From the NCBI GenBank assembly GCA_965249775.1, contig OZ252253.1, forward strand, positions 2,046,001-2,110,000: 64,000 bases of DNA, written 5' to 3'. This document shows positions 51,939-61,120 of this stretch, piece after piece. This DNA is from UBA822 sp965249775. GTDB lineage: Bacteria; Gemmatimonadota; Gemmatimonadetes; Longimicrobiales; Gaopeijiaceae. How positions within the stretch are numbered: the stretch's first letter is position 1; the number at the start of each line of letters is the position of its first letter. The notes under the pieces were generated by a model. The model was not told the origin of the DNA. It worked only from the letters and a program-made list of their open reading frames with translations, and searched no databases. Both the position numbers and the translations under genes were made by a program.

Positions 51939-52585
51939 GCCGAGATCCTGACGAAGGCATCGAAACGAGCGGGGACGCCAGAGGGCGTATCCTGGACCGG
52001 ATAAGGGAGGCGAACCGGGAGCGGGAACCCGTCCCCCACCCCGGTGCGCTGCCGGAGACCGTCGAGCCGCCATGGGCCTCCGGCGACGCGGGCGGAGCCG
52101 ACCCCATCGATGCGTTCGAGAACCGTCTTCGGGACGCAGGAGGCGAGGTCGTCCGGCTCGCCGACGAGGAGGAGGCTCGGAAGTGGCTTGAACATTTTGA
52201 GAGCGAATTCGAGAGCGCGTCGGTCTGCACAGGTGTACCCGACGCTCTGCAACCGGCGCTCCCCGCGGCCCCACCTTCCGAAGCGACGCTCGGGGTATCG
52301 GTCGCCGTGGGAGCCGCCGCTCAGACCGGCTCGCTCGTTCTCTCCTCCAGGGAAGGCCGCCGAGCGCAGCTCCTCCCCCCGGTTCACCTCGTCTGGGTGC
52401 GAGCCCGAGACGTAAGAGCCACGTTGGGCGACGCGCTTGATGCGTGCCGTGAGGATCTTCCGGCAACCCTTGCGCTCCACTCCGGGCCGAGCAAATCGGC
52501 CGACATCGGCCAAATCCTCGTGACCGGGGTCCACGGCCCGGGCCGAATCATCGCGGCGATTCTGGGCGCCCAGGACGAGGCCTAG
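51935..52585 (+). CDS. lutC: Lactate utilisation protein LutC (LUD domain)
   Basis: Protein of 216 residues starting at the GTG that overlaps the lutB stop. The LUD domain is recognisable in the C-terminal half: VAVGAAAQTGSLVLSSREGR, LLPPVHLVWVRARDV, LHSGPSKSADIGQILVTGVH. The TGS and GPSKSADI motifs are standard for LutC. It completes the lutABC operon. Its stop overlaps that of the convergent VOC gene. Confidence 0.9.
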   Translation: MSRDPDEGIETSGDARGRILDRIREANREREPVPHPGALPETVEPPWASGDAGGADPIDAFENRLRDAGGEVVRLADEEEARKWLEHFESEFESASVCTGVPDALQPALPAAPPSEATLGVSVAVGAAAQTGSLVLSSREGRRAQLLPPVHLVWVRARDVRATLGDALDACREDLPATLALHSGPSKSADIGQILVTGVHGPGRIIAAILGAQDEA

Positions 52586-52986
52586 CCTGACTCCTCAGTT
52601 TCCCCCACCTGTGTTGAGAACCACCACGTGTTTCCGCCGGGGCCCTTGACTCCGCTGCGGCGATCGGGGTCTCCCATCTGCACAGGTTCCTGGACCGAGT
52701 CGCCACCGTTCTCCAGCGCCGCCGCATAGGTTGCATCCACATCAGGTACATAGATATGGAGGTGACAGGGGACTGCATCCCAGCCCTCCGAGGCTTCACC
52801 GATCATCACCACGCTGTCGTCGATCCGAAGCTCGGCGTGCCTGACCCTGCCGTCTTCGTCTTCGTGCCGTCGGAGTTCGGTGGTATCCAGCGTGGCGTTC
52901 AAGAAGTCGATGACTTCCTGCGCGTTCTCGACAACGAGGTACGGTGAGACCGAGTTGTAGCCAGGGGGCTTCCACTTGTCCGTCAT
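52582..52986 (-). CDS. VOC-superfamily (glyoxalase/PhnB-like) protein
   Basis: Protein of 134 residues from the ATG at 52986, which is preceded by GGAGGA. The PhnB/YhlC-like pattern is clear: NSVSPYLVVENAQEVIDFL, HAELRIDDSVVMIGEAS and DPDRRSGVKGPGGNTWWFST. The fold binds a metal in enzymes such as glyoxalase and in resistance proteins, but many PhnB-like members have no known substrate. It is convergent with lutC; stop codons overlap. Confidence 0.85.
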   Translation of the reverse strand: MTDKWKPPGYNSVSPYLVVENAQEVIDFLNATLDTTELRRHEDEDGRVRHAELRIDDSVVMIGEASEGWDAVPCHLHIYVPDVDATYAAALENGGDSVQEPVQMGDPDRRSGVKGPGGNTWWFSTQVGETEESG

Positions 52987-53072
52987 GAGTCCTCCAAAGG
53001 GGTTATCGCGCCTCAATCTGGCTCGTCTACCATATCGGGTCGTATCATGTACGGCGAGGAGGTTCAAGCACT

Positions 53073-53753
53073 GTGAGCGAAGCACACCCCCCTGAAGGGA
53101 TCCAGTCGAAGCGGGAAGCCACGATCGATCGGCTCCGGGAGCACTATGCCCTGGACGACCTCGGGATCGAGGAGTTCGAGCGGAGGGTCGACGACTCGCT
53201 GCGCGCTGCCTCCATCGCCGACCTCGAGAAGCTGGTCACTGACCTTCCCACTCCCCCACTTCTGGAGACGCTCCCCCAAGTCGCCCCTGAGCTGGGGCTG
53301 CCCATGGTCCCTCCGGACCGAGTGAGGCAGATCGGGTTTAACATGGCGTTTCTGGGGGGGAGCGGACGGAAGGGACGCTGGTTCCCTCCCAGAAGGCTCT
53401 TTTCCCTTTTCTACTTGGGAGGGGGCGAGCTGGACTTTCGCGACGTGCTCGGCGTGCATCCAGTGACAGATGTGTACGTTATTGCGTTCCTCGGTGGAAT
53501 CAACATCGTCGTCCCCCCCGGCTATGCGGTGGAGATCAACGGCATCCCCTTCCTTGGCGGATGGAGCTGCGGGGATGACGTGGGCGTAGGGGCCAGTCCC
53601 TCCTCGCCCCTCCTCAGGGTCCGGGGAATCTTCTTCCTGGGGGGCGCTAGCGTCGAGATGCGCTACCCGGGTGAGTCCGAGAAGGACGCGAAGGAGCGAC
53701 GGAAAGCCGAGAAGCGGGCGCGCAAGCGCCTCCGGGCGGAGGCAGAGCCCTGA
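53073..53753 (+). CDS. DUF1707/LiaF-like protein
   Basis: Protein of 226 residues starting at GTG with GGAGG about 10 nt upstream. The N-terminal DUF1707 segment reads LREHYALDDLGIEEFERRVD. The rest resembles the C-terminal beta domain of LiaF and other cell-wall stress proteins: FYLGGGELDFRDVLGVHPVT, INIVVPPGYAVEINGIPFLG and GIFFLGGASVEM. No membrane helix is seen. The C-terminus is Lys/Arg-rich (ERRKAEKRARKRLRAEAE). The role may be envelope-stress sensing. The next gene begins 26 bp after its stop. Confidence 0.75.
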   Translation: MSEAHPPEGIQSKREATIDRLREHYALDDLGIEEFERRVDDSLRAASIADLEKLVTDLPTPPLLETLPQVAPELGLPMVPPDRVRQIGFNMAFLGGSGRKGRWFPPRRLFSLFYLGGGELDFRDVLGVHPVTDVYVIAFLGGINIVVPPGYAVEINGIPFLGGWSCGDDVGVGASPSSPLLRVRGIFFLGGASVEMRYPGESEKDAKERRKAEKRARKRLRAEAEP

Positions 53754-53778
53754 CCGCTGGTTCGACTCGGGTCCAGCC

Positions 53779-56136
53779 ATGTTGAACCCTTTCTTCCGCG
53801 TGAACGCTACCCTCATGGACCGTGGTCAGACGTGCCCGGCACCCGCGACGCCGCGTCTCGCCCCCGGCCTCACCCCCGGCATCTCCCTCGGTCTCGCGCT
53901 CGGCATCACACTCGAGTTCGCACTCGGGTTCGCTGCTTCTGCCTCGGCCCAAGAAGAGATTCCGATGCCAGTCGCGCCGGAGGTCGTCGCCCGGGACGAT
54001 CAGGGCCGAACTACGGTCCGTGCTACACGGTTGACCGAGGAGATTCGGCTGGACGGGCGACTCGACGAACCCGTCTACCAGACTGTGCCGCCGATCAGCG
54101 GTTTCGTCCAGCACATCCCGGACGAAGGGGCCCTCGCCAGCGAGCGGACCGACGCTTGGGTGTTCTTCGACGACACGAACCTCTATGTGACGGCTCGCGC
54201 CTTCGATTCGGCGCCGCCCAGCGAGTGGGTTGCGAACGAGATGCGTCATGACGTCATCCAACTACGGAACAACGATTCATTCTCACTCCTCCTCGACACA
54301 TTCCATGATCGCCGGAACGGCGTGGCGTTTCTGGTAACGCCCATCGGCGGGTACTCCGACTTCGCCATTACGAACGAGGGGACCGTGAACACCGATTGGA
54401 ATATCGTCTGGGACATGCGGACCGGCCGCTTCGAGGGCGGCTGGACGGTGGAGATCGCGATCCCATTCAAGTCGCTCCGGTATAGGCCCGGACAGACCCA
54501 GGTGTGGGGCATTCAGCTTCGCCGCATCGTTCGTCGCCTGAACGAAGCGGCCTACCTGACGGCCGTACCCCTCGGCGCGGCCCGTGGAAACAATCTGATC
54601 ACGGGACTCTGGCGCGTGTCCGCGGCCGCTACGCTCGTAGGGCTCGAGGTGCCTCCACTGAGTATAGATGCAGAGATCAAGCCCTACGGGATCGCCGGGT
54701 TGACGACCGATCGCCTCGCCAGTCCACCGATCGAAAACGACCCGGATGCCAACGTCGGATTCGATGCGAAGTACCGCGTCACCCAAAACCTGACCGCCGA
54801 TCTCACCGTCAATACCGACTTCGCTCAAGTTGAAGTCGATGAGCAGCGGATCAACCTGACGCGGTTCAGTCTATTCTTTCCAGAGAAGCGTGACTTCTTC
54901 CTCGAGGGACGGGGCAACTTCGACTTCGCTCGGGGCGGAGCGGGTACGCCGACGGTTTTCTTCAGCCGGCGGATCGGTCTGCAAGCCGGACAGGTCGTTC
55001 CGATCTGGGCCGGCGGGCGCATGACCGGGAAAGTCGGACCCTTCGATCTGGGCTTGCTCAATATCCAGACCGGCGATGAGCCGACCGCGGGCGCAGCGTC
55101 TACCAACTTCACGGTCGTCCGGGTGAAACGGGATATTCTGCGTCGAAGCACCATTGGCGCGATCTTCACGAACCGCTCGGCCTCGCTCGTCGGAAACGGG
55201 TCCAGTCAGGCCTATGGCGTCGACGGCAGGCTCGCTTTCTATGACGATCTCACACTCACGGGATACTTCGCGAAGACGCAGACCCCTGCAAGGGACGGAA
55301 AGGACAACAGCTACCAGGGCAGCTTCAACTACGCGGGAGACCGCTACGGTCTGAGCTACAATCACCTCGTAGTGGAGGACAGATTCATCCCCGAAGTCGG
55401 ATTCGTCGCTCGGGACAACTTCCGCAGGAACTCTGCCTCGGCGCGCTTTAGTCCACGACCCGCGTCGATCGACCTCGTTCGGCGCTTCGTCGTGAGTGGT
55501 CGGTTCGACCACATCGCCGCCGCCGACCGAGGTGAGCTCGAAACACGTGAAGCCCAGCTCCTCCTCGAGTCCGAATTCGAGAACAGCGACCAACTCAGTT
55601 TCTTCTTCAACGACCACTACGAGCTTCTGACGAGGCCGTTCACCATCTCGCCAGGCGTGACGCTTCCAGTCGGCGGCTACGATTTCCGAAACTTCCGAGT
55701 GAGGTACCGATTCGGTGCCCAACGGCCCGTCAGCGGCCAGATCAGCTTTCAGACCGGGGGCTTCTGGAGCGGCGACAACACTGCGGTGTCCATCAGCCAA
55801 GGGCGAGTCGAAGTCACCCCTCAGTTCTCGCTCGAGCCCAGCGTCTCGTTCAACTGGGTGGATCTGCCGGAGGGGTCGTTCACGACCCAACTCGCAAGAG
55901 CCAGATTCACCTATACCTTCACGCCGCGGATGTTTTTCAGCGGGCTGCTCCAGTACAGCTCCAGCGGGGACTCGTTCAGCACGAATCTTCGGTTCCGTTG
56001 GGAGTACAATCCCGGAAGCGAAATCTTCGTGGTCTATTCCGAAGACCTGAATACGAATCCGCTGGTCCCCAACCGTTCCACACAGCTCCGCAACCGTGGA
56101 TTAGTCGTGAAGATCAATCGGCTGTTCAGGTTCTGA
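53779..56136 (+). CDS. DUF5916 outer-membrane protein with CBM9-like domain
   Basis: Protein of 785 residues from the ATG at 53779. The long signal region (GLTPGISLGLALGITLEFAL) is made of short repeats. A CBM9-like domain follows (IRLDGRLDEPVYQTVPPISG, AWVFFDDTNLYVTARAF). The barrel carries VTQNLTADLTVNTDFAQVEV and LTRFSLFFPEKRDFFLEGRG, the DUF5916 hallmark. It ends with GLVVKINRLFRF, a terminal Phe expected of outer-membrane barrels. It is a paralogue of the 45096-47615 protein. Upstream in-frame ATGs lie inside the previous gene. Confidence 0.85.
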   Translation: MLNPFFRVNATLMDRGQTCPAPATPRLAPGLTPGISLGLALGITLEFALGFAASASAQEEIPMPVAPEVVARDDQGRTTVRATRLTEEIRLDGRLDEPVYQTVPPISGFVQHIPDEGALASERTDAWVFFDDTNLYVTARAFDSAPPSEWVANEMRHDVIQLRNNDSFSLLLDTFHDRRNGVAFLVTPIGGYSDFAITNEGTVNTDWNIVWDMRTGRFEGGWTVEIAIPFKSLRYRPGQTQVWGIQLRRIVRRLNEAAYLTAVPLGAARGNNLITGLWRVSAAATLVGLEVPPLSIDAEIKPYGIAGLTTDRLASPPIENDPDANVGFDAKYRVTQNLTADLTVNTDFAQVEVDEQRINLTRFSLFFPEKRDFFLEGRGNFDFARGGAGTPTVFFSRRIGLQAGQVVPIWAGGRMTGKVGPFDLGLLNIQTGDEPTAGAASTNFTVVRVKRDILRRSTIGAIFTNRSASLVGNGSSQAYGVDGRLAFYDDLTLTGYFAKTQTPARDGKDNSYQGSFNYAGDRYGLSYNHLVVEDRFIPEVGFVARDNFRRNSASARFSPRPASIDLVRRFVVSGRFDHIAAADRGELETREAQLLLESEFENSDQLSFFFNDHYELLTRPFTISPGVTLPVGGYDFRNFRVRYRFGAQRPVSGQISFQTGGFWSGDNTAVSISQGRVEVTPQFSLEPSVSFNWVDLPEGSFTTQLARARFTYTFTPRMFFSGLLQYSSSGDSFSTNLRFRWEYNPGSEIFVVYSEDLNTNPLVPNRSTQLRNRGLVVKINRLFRF

Positions 56137-56169
56137 GGGCACGGCCGAAACCAAGGCTGCCTGCACTCG

Positions 56170-56198
56170 TTGACAACGTAATACTATCAAGATAGTAT
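56170..56198 (+). promoter_or_regulatory. Promoter with overlapping palindromic operator of the BlaI-type regulator
   Basis: TTGACA (56170-56175) and TAGTAT (56193-56198) are separated by exactly 17 bp. A perfect palindrome ATACTATCAAGATAGTAT (56181-56198) covers the spacer and the -10 box. BlaI-family repressors bind similar TAC...GTA palindromes over their own promoter, so autoregulation is expected. Confidence 0.85.
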
Positions 56199-56236
56199 GA
56201 TCGCTATAGTACGGCGCACTGTCAGCATCGACCCTG

Positions 56237-56689
56237 ATGACGAAGGCAGACATCATGACTGAGCCGAACGCCGCGACCGCCAAAGCCACGCGCAAACGAT
56301 CACTGACTCCCCTCGGCGAGACCGAGATGGAGGTGCTCCACCACGTGTGGGAGTTGGGGAGCGCGACGGTGGCCGACGTGCATGAGCGCATACTGCGAGA
56401 GAGGAAGGTCGCCTATACCACGGTCATGACCGTGATGAAGAAGCTCTCGGAGAAGGCATTCCTTCGCTTCGAACGTGATGGCGCGACCTACGTGTACTCC
56501 GCGGCACGCTCGCCGGACGACGTTCGTGATAGTCTCCTTCAGGCGCTTTTGGAGAAAGTGTTTCAGGGCTCTTCAGCCGCTCTCGTACAAACGCTCGTTC
56601 GCCGGGAGGACATCTCCGCGGAAGAGCATGAAGAGATACGCTGCATGGTGGAAAACATGGTGACGGAGGGGACGGACGATGATCACTGA
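56237..56689 (+). CDS. BlaI/MecI-family transcriptional repressor
   Basis: Winged-helix repressor of 150 residues (or 144 from the ATG at 56255). The DNA-binding part is LTPLGETEMEVLHHVWELGS followed by AYTTVMTVMKKLSEKAFL, and the C-terminal half (SSAALVQTLVRREDISAEEH) mediates dimerisation. In the classical system an M56 membrane protease destroys the repressor on signal; the adjacent gene encodes such a protease, overlapping by 11 bp. The palindromic promoter upstream is the probable target. Confidence 0.92.
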   Translation: MTKADIMTEPNAATAKATRKRSLTPLGETEMEVLHHVWELGSATVADVHERILRERKVAYTTVMTVMKKLSEKAFLRFERDGATYVYSAARSPDDVRDSLLQALLEKVFQGSSAALVQTLVRREDISAEEHEEIRCMVENMVTEGTDDDH

Positions 56690-58019
56690 GCTCCTGATCG
56701 ACCTGGGCCGGGCCGGTGTCACTTGGATCTGGCTACCGACGCTCGTGTGGACGGCGCTTGCGGTCTCGATACTGGTGATTCTGCGCCTCGCCCGCGGCCT
56801 TCACCCGCTGCCCGGATATCGCCTTCGGCAGGCGCTGCTGTTCGCTCTACCAACGACCGCGCTTTTGTCCCCTTGGATGCCATCCGGCGTGAACCCGGTC
56901 CCCTTGCCGCTACCGTCGATGCGAGCGCTCCCCGTGTTGGGCGAGGTGGCGGCGCGGCCGACGCTTACTGGGTCCCCGGACGTCCTAGGCCTGTGGGTCG
57001 GCATCGTTACGCTCGCGGTGCTGGTCCTGGCGCTGGGGCACGCCGTCAATCTGCTCCGCCACCTCGTCGCGCTCAATCGGCTGCGCTCCGGGTCGGCGGC
57101 CGTTGAGGAGCCGGTCCCGCTCGCGCTTCTCGGCGAGTTGACCGATCGACTCGGCGTGAGCCGTGCGGTCATCCTGCGGGAGGGGCCGGAGGACTGCGTG
57201 CCGTTGACCTTTCACGCCCTCGAGCCGTCGATCGTGGTCCCAAGAAGTATGCTCCAAGACCACTCAGCGCTGAGGATCGCGCTGGCCCACGAGCTCATTC
57301 ACGTACGCCGTGGCGACTACGCCTGGGCGGTGGCGGAGCGGGTCGTGGCGGCCACGTTCGCGTTTCACCCTCTCATTTGGGGGTTACGGCGCTCCATCGA
57401 GCATTTCCGCGAATCCTCCTGCGACGCGGAGATCGTAGCCTCCGGCATCACCCCTCCGCACGCCTACGCCGAGCTGCTCCACGACCTGAGTGGGCGCACC
57501 CCCCTTCAGCTCGGGGTCGCGGCCGGCATGGCGACCCGAACATCGAACCTCAGACAAAGGCTGGAAACGATGAAACGTTTCACGGAAACACCGACCTCGC
57601 GGCCGTTGCGGAGACGGAGCTCCCTCACCGCTCTGTTGTTGCTGCTGGGCACAGCGCTCCTCGGTGCGTGCGCTGGGCAAACGAGAGACGTTGACTCTGA
57701 AGACTATATCGAGGGTGTCGCGATCACGTCTCAATTCGGCGACCTGGCCGAAGGAGCTCGCGAGGTGGCACTCGAACGGCTGGAGGTCCAGCTCCAGTAC
57801 CTGCTGAACGAGATCGACGGCATCGACGAGATGGTGGCGACGCATAGGGAGGTCTATTACGAAGCGCGGGACGCGGGGAGAGCTTTGCCTCCCGATATCC
57901 CTCCCCAGGTGTTCCGTCGCCACACCGCCCTCAACGAGCTTTACGACCAACGCGCACGCACGTTCGAGCTCCTGAGGATGGACGTAGAAACCGAGCGACG
58001 GCTGGGAAGCGGACGCTGA
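56679..58019 (+). CDS. M56-family membrane metallopeptidase (BlaR1-like)
   Basis: Protein of 446 residues. Membrane helices in the N-terminal 150 residues are followed by the zinc motif HELIH at residues 204-208 (LRIALAHELIHVRRGDYAW) and ESSCDAEIV. A fifth hydrophobic segment (LTALLLLLGTALLGACAGQT) leads into a helical extracytoplasmic tail of about 110 residues. It has no penicillin-binding domain, so it senses something other than a beta-lactam through a short C-terminal domain. It forms an operon with the BlaI-type repressor. Confidence 0.88.
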   Translation: MITELLIDLGRAGVTWIWLPTLVWTALAVSILVILRLARGLHPLPGYRLRQALLFALPTTALLSPWMPSGVNPVPLPLPSMRALPVLGEVAARPTLTGSPDVLGLWVGIVTLAVLVLALGHAVNLLRHLVALNRLRSGSAAVEEPVPLALLGELTDRLGVSRAVILREGPEDCVPLTFHALEPSIVVPRSMLQDHSALRIALAHELIHVRRGDYAWAVAERVVAATFAFHPLIWGLRRSIEHFRESSCDAEIVASGITPPHAYAELLHDLSGRTPLQLGVAAGMATRTSNLRQRLETMKRFTETPTSRPLRRRSSLTALLLLLGTALLGACAGQTRDVDSEDYIEGVAITSQFGDLAEGAREVALERLEVQLQYLLNEIDGIDEMVATHREVYYEARDAGRALPPDIPPQVFRRHTALNELYDQRARTFELLRMDVETERRLGSGR

Positions 58020-58082
58020 ATACAGAGCCCCCTTTCGGAGCGTCGGGCCAGGCTATGAACTGATCCACGTTCAGCGTCCCCC

Positions 58083-58137
58083 TTGACACCCGTCCTGCAT
58101 GTAGACATTCTACCCCTTAAGATGTAGACTGCCTACA
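58083..58137 (+). promoter_or_regulatory. Promoter with two PadR-type operator boxes
   Basis: TTGACA at 58083-58088 and a weak -10 (CATTCT, 58106-58111) are 17 bp apart. Box A, TGTAGACATTCTAC (58100-58113), and box B, TGTAGACTGCCTACA (58123-58137), share the inverted TGTAG...CTACA pattern. Box A overlaps the -10. Autoregulation by the PadR protein encoded 15 bp downstream is expected. Confidence 0.75.
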
Positions 58138-58151
58138 CCCTAGGGGGACGC

Positions 58152-58514
58152 ATGTCAAAGTCGGGAAAAGTCCTGAACCGGATCGAACTTCTGCAGGGGA
58201 CGCTCGATCTCATCGTCCTTCAGACCCTCCTCTCGGGGCCCCGCCATGGCTACGGGATCGCGCAAATGATCCGCGCGAACTCCGAGGACGTGCTCAATGT
58301 GGAAACGGGATCGCTCTACCCGGCGCTGCACCGACTGGCGCGCAAGGGGTGGATCAAGGCCGACTGGGCGGTCTCCGAGAAAGGCCAGCGGGTTCGCGAG
58401 TACCGGCTGACCGCTAAGGGCCGGAAGCAACTCGCCATGGAGCGCAGTCGTTGGGACCAGCTCTCCGAGGCGATGGCCCGCATCCTCCACGAGCCTGCGG
58501 AGGTCGAAGCATGA
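58152..58514 (+). CDS. PadR-family transcriptional regulator
   Basis: Protein of 120 residues with the PadR pattern: LLQGTLDLIVLQTLLSGPRH then GYGIAQMIR, VETGSLYPALHRLARKGWIK and VREYRLTAKGRKQLAMERSR. AGGGGG precedes the ATG. Such short PadR proteins often control adjacent FtsX-type ABC permeases in Acidobacteriota and Gemmatimonadota. The permease gene overlaps its stop by ATGA. Two palindromic boxes upstream are the likely operators. Confidence 0.92.
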   Translation: MSKSGKVLNRIELLQGTLDLIVLQTLLSGPRHGYGIAQMIRANSEDVLNVETGSLYPALHRLARKGWIKADWAVSEKGQRVREYRLTAKGRKQLAMERSRWDQLSEAMARILHEPAEVEA

Positions 58515-61096
58515 GCCCCTTCTTCTCCCGCTGGCGCCGCGAGCAGGATCTGGATGAAGAAATCCAGACCCACATCCGCCTGGCGATCCAAGAGCGAGTC
58601 GCTCGAGGGCAGACCCGCGCCGAAGCCGAATACGCAGTCCGACGTGAGTTCGGAGACGTGACCCGGGTCAAGGAGGTCACGAGAACGATGTGGGGTTGGG
58701 TGTGGCTGGATCACCTCTTTCAGGACCTCCGATTCGGCGCCCGCTCGCTCGCTCGAGATCGTGGGTTCGCGGTCGTGCCGGTCCTGACGCTCGCTCTGGG
58801 TGTCGGTGTCACGACGGCCATGTTCACCGTCGTGAACGGCGTCCTGTTCCGTCCGCTTCCGTTCTTCGAGCCGGACCGGCTCGTGGCGGTCGGCATCGAA
58901 ACGCCGGGGCAGACAAGCGGGGACCCCTATGTCATGGATGAGCACTTCCTCGAGCTCAGACGACAATCGTCTCCCTTCGCTGAGGTAACCACTTACATGA
59001 GCTACCCCCCGGTCACCCTCTCGGGCGCGGGCGAAGCGGCACGAATGAGTGCAGCGTTTGTGACCCCGGGGTTCTTCGACGTGTTTGGCGTCAGACCTGC
59101 CCTAGGGCGTGGCTTCGCAGCTGCAGACGACCAGCCCGGTGCGGGCCTCGTCGTCGTCTTGGGAAACAACCTCTGGCACGATCGTTTCGGGGCGGACCGA
59201 TCCATCCTGGGGACGACCGCGACGCTCGACGGCGTCACAGGGACCATCGTGGGTGTCATGCCGCCGGGCTTCAGTTTCCCCGACCGCGCCGACCTCTGGC
59301 TTCCCCATTCGGCAAACCCACTCTTGGGAGAAGGGCTCTCGTACTCGAACCCGGTCGTAGCGCGTCTTGGAGAGAACATGGCCGTGGATCAGGCAGCCGC
59401 TGAGCTCTCGGCACGCGCGGTGGCCTCCGATTGGCGTCGTGGGAGAAGCCAGGTCAGCACGCGCATCGTTCCACTCAAGGACGTGGTTGTGGGCGAGAGC
59501 CGGTATCCCTTGCTGATCTTCACGGGTGCGGTCGGGCTCGTCCTCCTCATCGCGTGCACCAACGTCGCCAACCTGCTGCTCATGCGTGCGGGTACACGTG
59601 AGCCGGAGATCGGCCTTCGAAGAGTGCTCGGGGCAGGCCGGCCGCGATTGGTGCGACAGCTTCTCACCGAGAGCGTGATGGTCGCGTTGCTCGGAGGGGC
59701 CCTCGGCATTCTGGTTGCTCAGTTCGGTGTACAGGGCCTCCTTGCTCTGGCTCCGCCTGATACCATCCCACGGGGCCAGGAACTCGGGATCGACCGCGCG
59801 GTTCTCGCTTTCACCCTGATGGTCTCCACCGTGACAGGCATAGGCTTCGGGCTCGCCCCCGCGTTCAAGGCGACGCGCCGTGAGCTACGGGATACCGTCG
59901 CCGAAGGTACTCGCACACATACACCTCGCCGAGGGATCGCGCGAAGCGCGTTGGTGGTGGCAGAGATCGGTCTTGCCGTGGTGTTGCTCACGGGCGCGGG
60001 GCTGTTGCTGAGAAGCTTCCAACAGATTCGGGCCATCGATTTGGGCTTCGAGCCCGACAACACACTCACGTTCTTTGTCGATCTTCCGGAGTACACCTAC
60101 GCCGATGTGGAGCCGATACACGCCCTACATCGCAAAGTCCTGGACGGCCTGAAGGGGATTCCGGACGTTGAGGCAGCGGGCGCCGCGAACTACGAGTCGT
60201 TTGGACCGCTTTTCAATACTACGACCGTCCATGTCGAAGGCGGAACGCAAGAGGACTCACCAGCGGGCTGGGTGATCGCAAGCCCAGGTTACTTCCCGGC
60301 GATGGGCATCCCGGTGCTTTCCGGCCGGGCGTTCAGCCCGCAGGATGATGCATCCGCTCCGGGTGTCGTCGTGATCAGCAAGGCGATGGCCGAGCAGCTG
60401 TGGCCCGACGGTGACCCGATCGGAAAGCGCCTCTCGAACGGCGATTCGTGGCTGACCGTCCTCGGGGTAGTCGAGGACATGGTGCGCGGCGACGTCACCG
60501 AGAATAGGGGCCCCTTGATGTACGTGCCGCTTGGGCAGATCGACCGGGCCGACTATCTCGGTCACATGAGCTACGTTGTACGCACGTCGGCAAGCCCGCG
60601 TGTCGTTGCTCCAGCGATGCGCGAGGTCCTTCGGGACGTCGACGCGAACCTTCCGCCAGGGACGATCTCCACAATGGACGACGTCGTCCTGGCTTCCATG
60701 GGGGATCGTATTTTCCAGACGAGAATCCTCGGTATCTTCGCGGCCCTCGCGCTGCTGCTGGCTGCAGTGGGCGTCTACGGAGTAACGGCCTACTCCGTGA
60801 GCGAACGAACGCAAGAGGTCGGGATTCGCATGGCCTTTGGTGCCCGTGCGGACCAAGTCGCCAGGATGACGCTCGGGCGGGTGCTGACACTCGTCATTCC
60901 CGGTCTGCTGCTCGGATCCGCCGCGGCCCTGGCGGCCGGCCGACTGATCACTGCGTCCCTCTACGAAGTCACGCCCGGCGATCCCGCCACGTTGGTCGGG
61001 GTGGCGCTATTACTCGGTGGCGTTGCGATCATCGCGGCCCTCGTGCCGACGAGACGTGCGATCCGGATCAATCCGGTCGAGGTGCTGAGCGCCTAA
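58511..61096 (+). CDS. ADOP-family ABC permease (duplicated FtsX/MacB type, with N-terminal prefix domain)
   Basis: Protein of 861 residues. A cytoplasmic prefix domain (RRKREQDLDEEIQTHI-type start, AEAEYAVRREFGDVTRVKEV) precedes two MacB_PCD/FtsX modules. The first has VLTLALGVGVTTAMFTVVNG and helices TGAVGLVLLIACTNVANLLL and SVMVALLGGALGILVAQFGV. The second begins ARSALVVAEIGLAVVLLTGA and ends with helices near ALLLAAVGVYGVTAYSVSER. No ATPase is encoded nearby, as is typical for these 'orphan' permeases. The first bases overlap the PadR stop. The substrate is unknown. Confidence 0.88.
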   Translation: MSPFFSRWRREQDLDEEIQTHIRLAIQERVARGQTRAEAEYAVRREFGDVTRVKEVTRTMWGWVWLDHLFQDLRFGARSLARDRGFAVVPVLTLALGVGVTTAMFTVVNGVLFRPLPFFEPDRLVAVGIETPGQTSGDPYVMDEHFLELRRQSSPFAEVTTYMSYPPVTLSGAGEAARMSAAFVTPGFFDVFGVRPALGRGFAAADDQPGAGLVVVLGNNLWHDRFGADRSILGTTATLDGVTGTIVGVMPPGFSFPDRADLWLPHSANPLLGEGLSYSNPVVARLGENMAVDQAAAELSARAVASDWRRGRSQVSTRIVPLKDVVVGESRYPLLIFTGAVGLVLLIACTNVANLLLMRAGTREPEIGLRRVLGAGRPRLVRQLLTESVMVALLGGALGILVAQFGVQGLLALAPPDTIPRGQELGIDRAVLAFTLMVSTVTGIGFGLAPAFKATRRELRDTVAEGTRTHTPRRGIARSALVVAEIGLAVVLLTGAGLLLRSFQQIRAIDLGFEPDNTLTFFVDLPEYTYADVEPIHALHRKVLDGLKGIPDVEAAGAANYESFGPLFNTTTVHVEGGTQEDSPAGWVIASPGYFPAMGIPVLSGRAFSPQDDASAPGVVVISKAMAEQLWPDGDPIGKRLSNGDSWLTVLGVVEDMVRGDVTENRGPLMYVPLGQIDRADYLGHMSYVVRTSASPRVVAPAMREVLRDVDANLPPGTISTMDDVVLASMGDRIFQTRILGIFAALALLLAAVGVYGVTAYSVSERTQEVGIRMAFGARADQVARMTLGRVLTLVIPGLLLGSAAALAAGRLITASLYEVTPGDPATLVGVALLLGGVAIIAALVPTRRAIRINPVEVLSA

Positions 61097-61120
61097 ACGA
61101 GGAGTTCGACCCGCGAAGAC

